From Cymbidium sinense (taxonomy: Eukaryota > Streptophyta > Magnoliopsida > Asparagales > Orchidaceae), in contig CM038221.1 of assembly GCA_021442155.1 (NCBI GenBank), positions 46,013,648 through 46,077,647 on the forward strand: a stretch of 64,000 nucleotides of DNA, in the 5' to 3' direction. Under the pieces are notes generated by a model. That model was given only the letters and a program-made list of their open reading frames with translations. It was not told the DNA's origin and ran no database searches. A program made the translations under genes and the position numbers. Every line of letters begins with the position of its first letter. Position 1 is the first letter of the stretch. Of this stretch, positions 61,629 through 64,000 are shown in pieces.

Positions 61629-62440
61629 TGACCTCCATATATGTGTCATAAGTTGAGTCAAGCCTACAAGTCGAATTCGATGGACTTCGGAAGTGATAAT
61701 TCACAATAATGCCTGGACATCACCAAAATGGTGAAACAATCTCCGATCGTGAGCGGACTTCATATCGTTTAGAAAATCAAAATTGATGAAATATAAATAT
61801 TGCATAATCTAAAGATCAAAGCATTGAGTGATTGAGCTTAATGCTAATGCTATATATCGGGAGGAAGCTACAATATTCAAATGACCTTCGTTCATGAAAT
61901 CGATCATGTCGTTAGCTTCAAAAAACTACCAAATGAGACTATCCACGCTGAATTTGGATGATTTTGTGCAAATGTCGAATGATCGAATGTGTCAGAGCAT
62001 AAATTGAGGCAGAAGTATGCTTCATGTCACCAAAATTAGCCCAAATGACCACGATGACGATCGCCATTGCATTCGAATCTTTAATATGCATGCATATCAA
62101 GATTAAGAGGCACCAATGCAAACTAAACAGCCTCTGTTCATGAAATTGATTGCGCCGTTATCTTCAAAATATTAAAATTTATCAAGTAAGACTATTCGCA
62201 CTCAATTTGGACAAATCTGCATGAAAATCGAGCGATCAAAAATGATAATGCACATTTTAAGTTGAAATTAACCTAATTTGATGCTAACTTGAACCAAATA
62301 GTCTTCAATCATAAAACAGACTGCGCCATTGCATCCAAAACATCAGTATAACCTAAGATTGATGTATATATCAATTATATAAGTTTGTTGGCATAAAACT
62401 CATAATTAAGATTGATTAAATATTATAAAAATATAACACA
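61629..62440. other. Unassigned sequence right of LTR 4
   Basis: Starts TTGACCTCC after a T. No frame or repeat is supported. Phrases such as TCATGAAATCGAT.(A/G)(T/C)GTCGTTA.CTTCAAAA (near 61894) and TCATGAAATTGATTGCGCCG (near 62138) recur loosely, which suggests an old tandem structure with a period near 240 bp. Confidence 0.4.
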
Positions 62441-62469
62441 ACCTATTTATAACCTAATAACCCTAGTCC

Positions 62470-62990
62470 GACTTCTTCCCTTTCATGGATTCGACTCTCT
62501 AGGATCTAGCGGAAGTCCCCACACGAGCATCTCTCATTCATTCGGTCAAGGAACCACATGCACCCGTCTTCTCTTCGTGCACTCCACTGACAATCATTCC
62601 CCTCCTCCAACCATTCCTCCTTCCTCTTCTTCATGGCAAAATCCTGATTTCGTCACATTCCTTTCTAAACCATAAAGCTTCCTTCCATTCCAATTTTTCC
62701 CTCCAAATCGCAAGGAAACTGAAATTCCTCCTTCCTCTTCTCTCCAAAATGCGAGCAAGGGTAGGGTTTTCTTTTCTTCTTCTTTCTTTTTCATTCTTCC
62801 CTTTCTTCTTCTTCCTTCTCCATTTAATTTCTTCTCTCATTTCCACAAAATCAAAAATCCCATTTTCCCCTCATTCCTACAAAATCGAAAAACCCATTTT
62901 CCCCTCATTTCTCCAATCTGAAAATATCTTCTCTATTTTTTCTCTCATTTTCACAAAACCAAAAATTCACTTTCCTTTTTCTTTCTGCAA
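62470..62990. other. Pyrimidine-rich stretch
   Basis: CT-rich with AGGGTTTTC near 62763 and a repeated AAATC(A/G)AAAA(A/T)CCCATTTTCC phrase (62848 and 62883). It looks like a plant gene leader or LTR leader, but no linked coding sequence is found. Confidence 0.4.
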
Positions 62991-63445
62991 CCAGAGATGA
63001 ACATCATCATTAGGCAGGTTCTTCTCTCAATTTCCAGCATCTCCCCTTCTATTTTCCCTCATTTTCTCCCAATCCAAAATTTTCAATTCCTTTTTTTGCC
63101 GTAATCGGAGAGGAACACCGTCATTAGGTGGGTTCTTCTCTTGGTTTCCGACATCGCCCTTTCCATTACCTTTTCAATTTCATTTTTCCACAACCGAAGA
63201 GGACCACGGTCATTAGGCAGGTTGTTCTCTCAGTTTCCAGCATTCCCCATTTCCATCTTCCTTTCCAATTCTCTTTGCCGTAGCTGGAGAGGAACACTGT
63301 CATCAGGCAGATTCTTCTTTTGGTTTCAAGCATCTTCCTCTCAGTACCCTTCCGACAATTCCTTTTGCTACAGCCGAAGAAGAAACACCATTATCAGGCG
63401 GGTTCTTCTCTTGGTCTCTAACATCACATCTCCAACTCCATTTTT
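62990..63445. repeat. About 90-bp tandem array, 5 units
   Basis: The phrase ATTAGGCGGGTTCTTCTCT with GGTTTCCAGCAT and GCCGTAACCGGAGAGGAACA recurs, anchored near 63011, 63125, 63214, 63304 and 63394 (the first step is 114 bp, the rest about 90). Confidence 0.88.
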
Positions 63446-63578
63446 TTGCCGATCATTGCAATGTGCGGAAGAAATAAGTCAGAACATGTGTGAATATGGA
63501 TATATATATATATATATATGCTTGTATTTCTTTGTAGGTTTGAAGGCCTCATTAGGGCATGAGAGATAAAAAATAGGC

Positions 63579-63600
63579 AGCGGTGTCACAAGACACCGCT
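63579..63600. repeat. Perfect 9-bp-arm hairpin
   Basis: AGCGGTGTC (63579-63587) and GACACCGCT (63592-63600) around ACAA. A second small palindrome, AACATCTA-T-TAGATGTT, follows at 63633-63649. Confidence 0.85.
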
Positions 63601-63701
63601 CGTTGCACTCATTAGGGCGTACTGAGTAAGCCAACATCTATTAGATGTTACTCCACATACCCGACATTTTGTTGAATTTCTGGACTTAAAAAAAAGAGAA
63701 A

Positions 63702-63825
<124 letters not shown>

Positions 63826-64000
63826 CGCTTCATTACATTAGTGTTGAGTAAGCCAAAACACGATCGCTACGGGGATGACTCAGGAGCTAGAAATTTCATC
63901 AAAATTTTGAGACTTAAATTTAAAATTAATTAGATATTAAATTAATGGTGAAATATAAAGTCTTAAAATAAAATAAAATGAAAAAGGAATGTGGAGTTCA

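Noticed and set aside
61627..61640. TGTTGACCTC as the start of another giant LTR on the + strand
   Set aside because: Only ten bases agree with the LTR's element-sense start, and the following sequence does not match.
63141..63569. 142-codon + strand open frame
   Set aside because: Spans the 90-bp CT-rich array; serine/phenylalanine-rich translation without a domain.

Overview
The window is nuclear DNA of a seed plant with a large, repeat-filled genome. It is AT-rich, full of (TA)n and (GA)n microsatellites, and almost wholly made of decayed LTR retrotransposons. A monocot such as a palm is possible, but the sequence does not settle the species. I find no intact host gene, no tRNA or rRNA gene and no prokaryotic feature. 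Nearly every coding trace is a broken retroelement gene on the minus strand.

Region 1 (1-43189) holds two elements of one giant Ty3/gypsy family, probably Tat/Ogre-like, both on the minus strand. Element 1 (before base 1 to 15643) reads from its 5' LTR (7677-15643) through a primer-binding site (7651-7668), two leader stem-loops, an array of about 22 tandem hairpins (5453-7224) and an extra upstream ORF (3236-5343). Where gag-pol would be expected it has a plant mobile domain (PMD) gene. Element 2 (17468-43189) has a 3' LTR (17468-25445), integrase, RNase H, reverse transcriptase, protease, gag and upstream ORF remnants (27240-35830), its own array of about 21 hairpins (35932-37692), a PBS remnant and a broken 5' LTR (38085-39290 plus 43118-43189). 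A further relic LTR of the family lies at 55012-61628. The two complete LTRs are about 7.97 kb each, which is extraordinarily long.

Region 2 (39291-43117) is a 3.8 kb foreign block inside the broken LTR. It carries an uninterrupted inverted copy of the repeat that element 2 inserted into, a GA/CT-rich promoter-like stretch and one short orphan open segment. Region 3 (43190-47372) is the other half of that target repeat followed by old AT-rich sequence.

Region 4 (47373-54152) is one insertion bounded by a single 5-bp duplication, ATGAG. It contains three LTRs and two different gene-less internal regions (LTR-internal-LTR-internal-LTR, minus strand), each internal region packed with its own tandem arrays. 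Region 5 (54153-64000) is a short spacer, the truncated giant LTR, then CT-rich tandem repeats and a module related to the flank of element 1's LTR.

The strongest candidate for something undescribed is the structured leader of the giant element: two PBS-proximal stem-loops plus more than 20 tandem hairpins whose arms change together while the loop stays constant. It sits where retroviral RNAs keep dimerisation and packaging signals.
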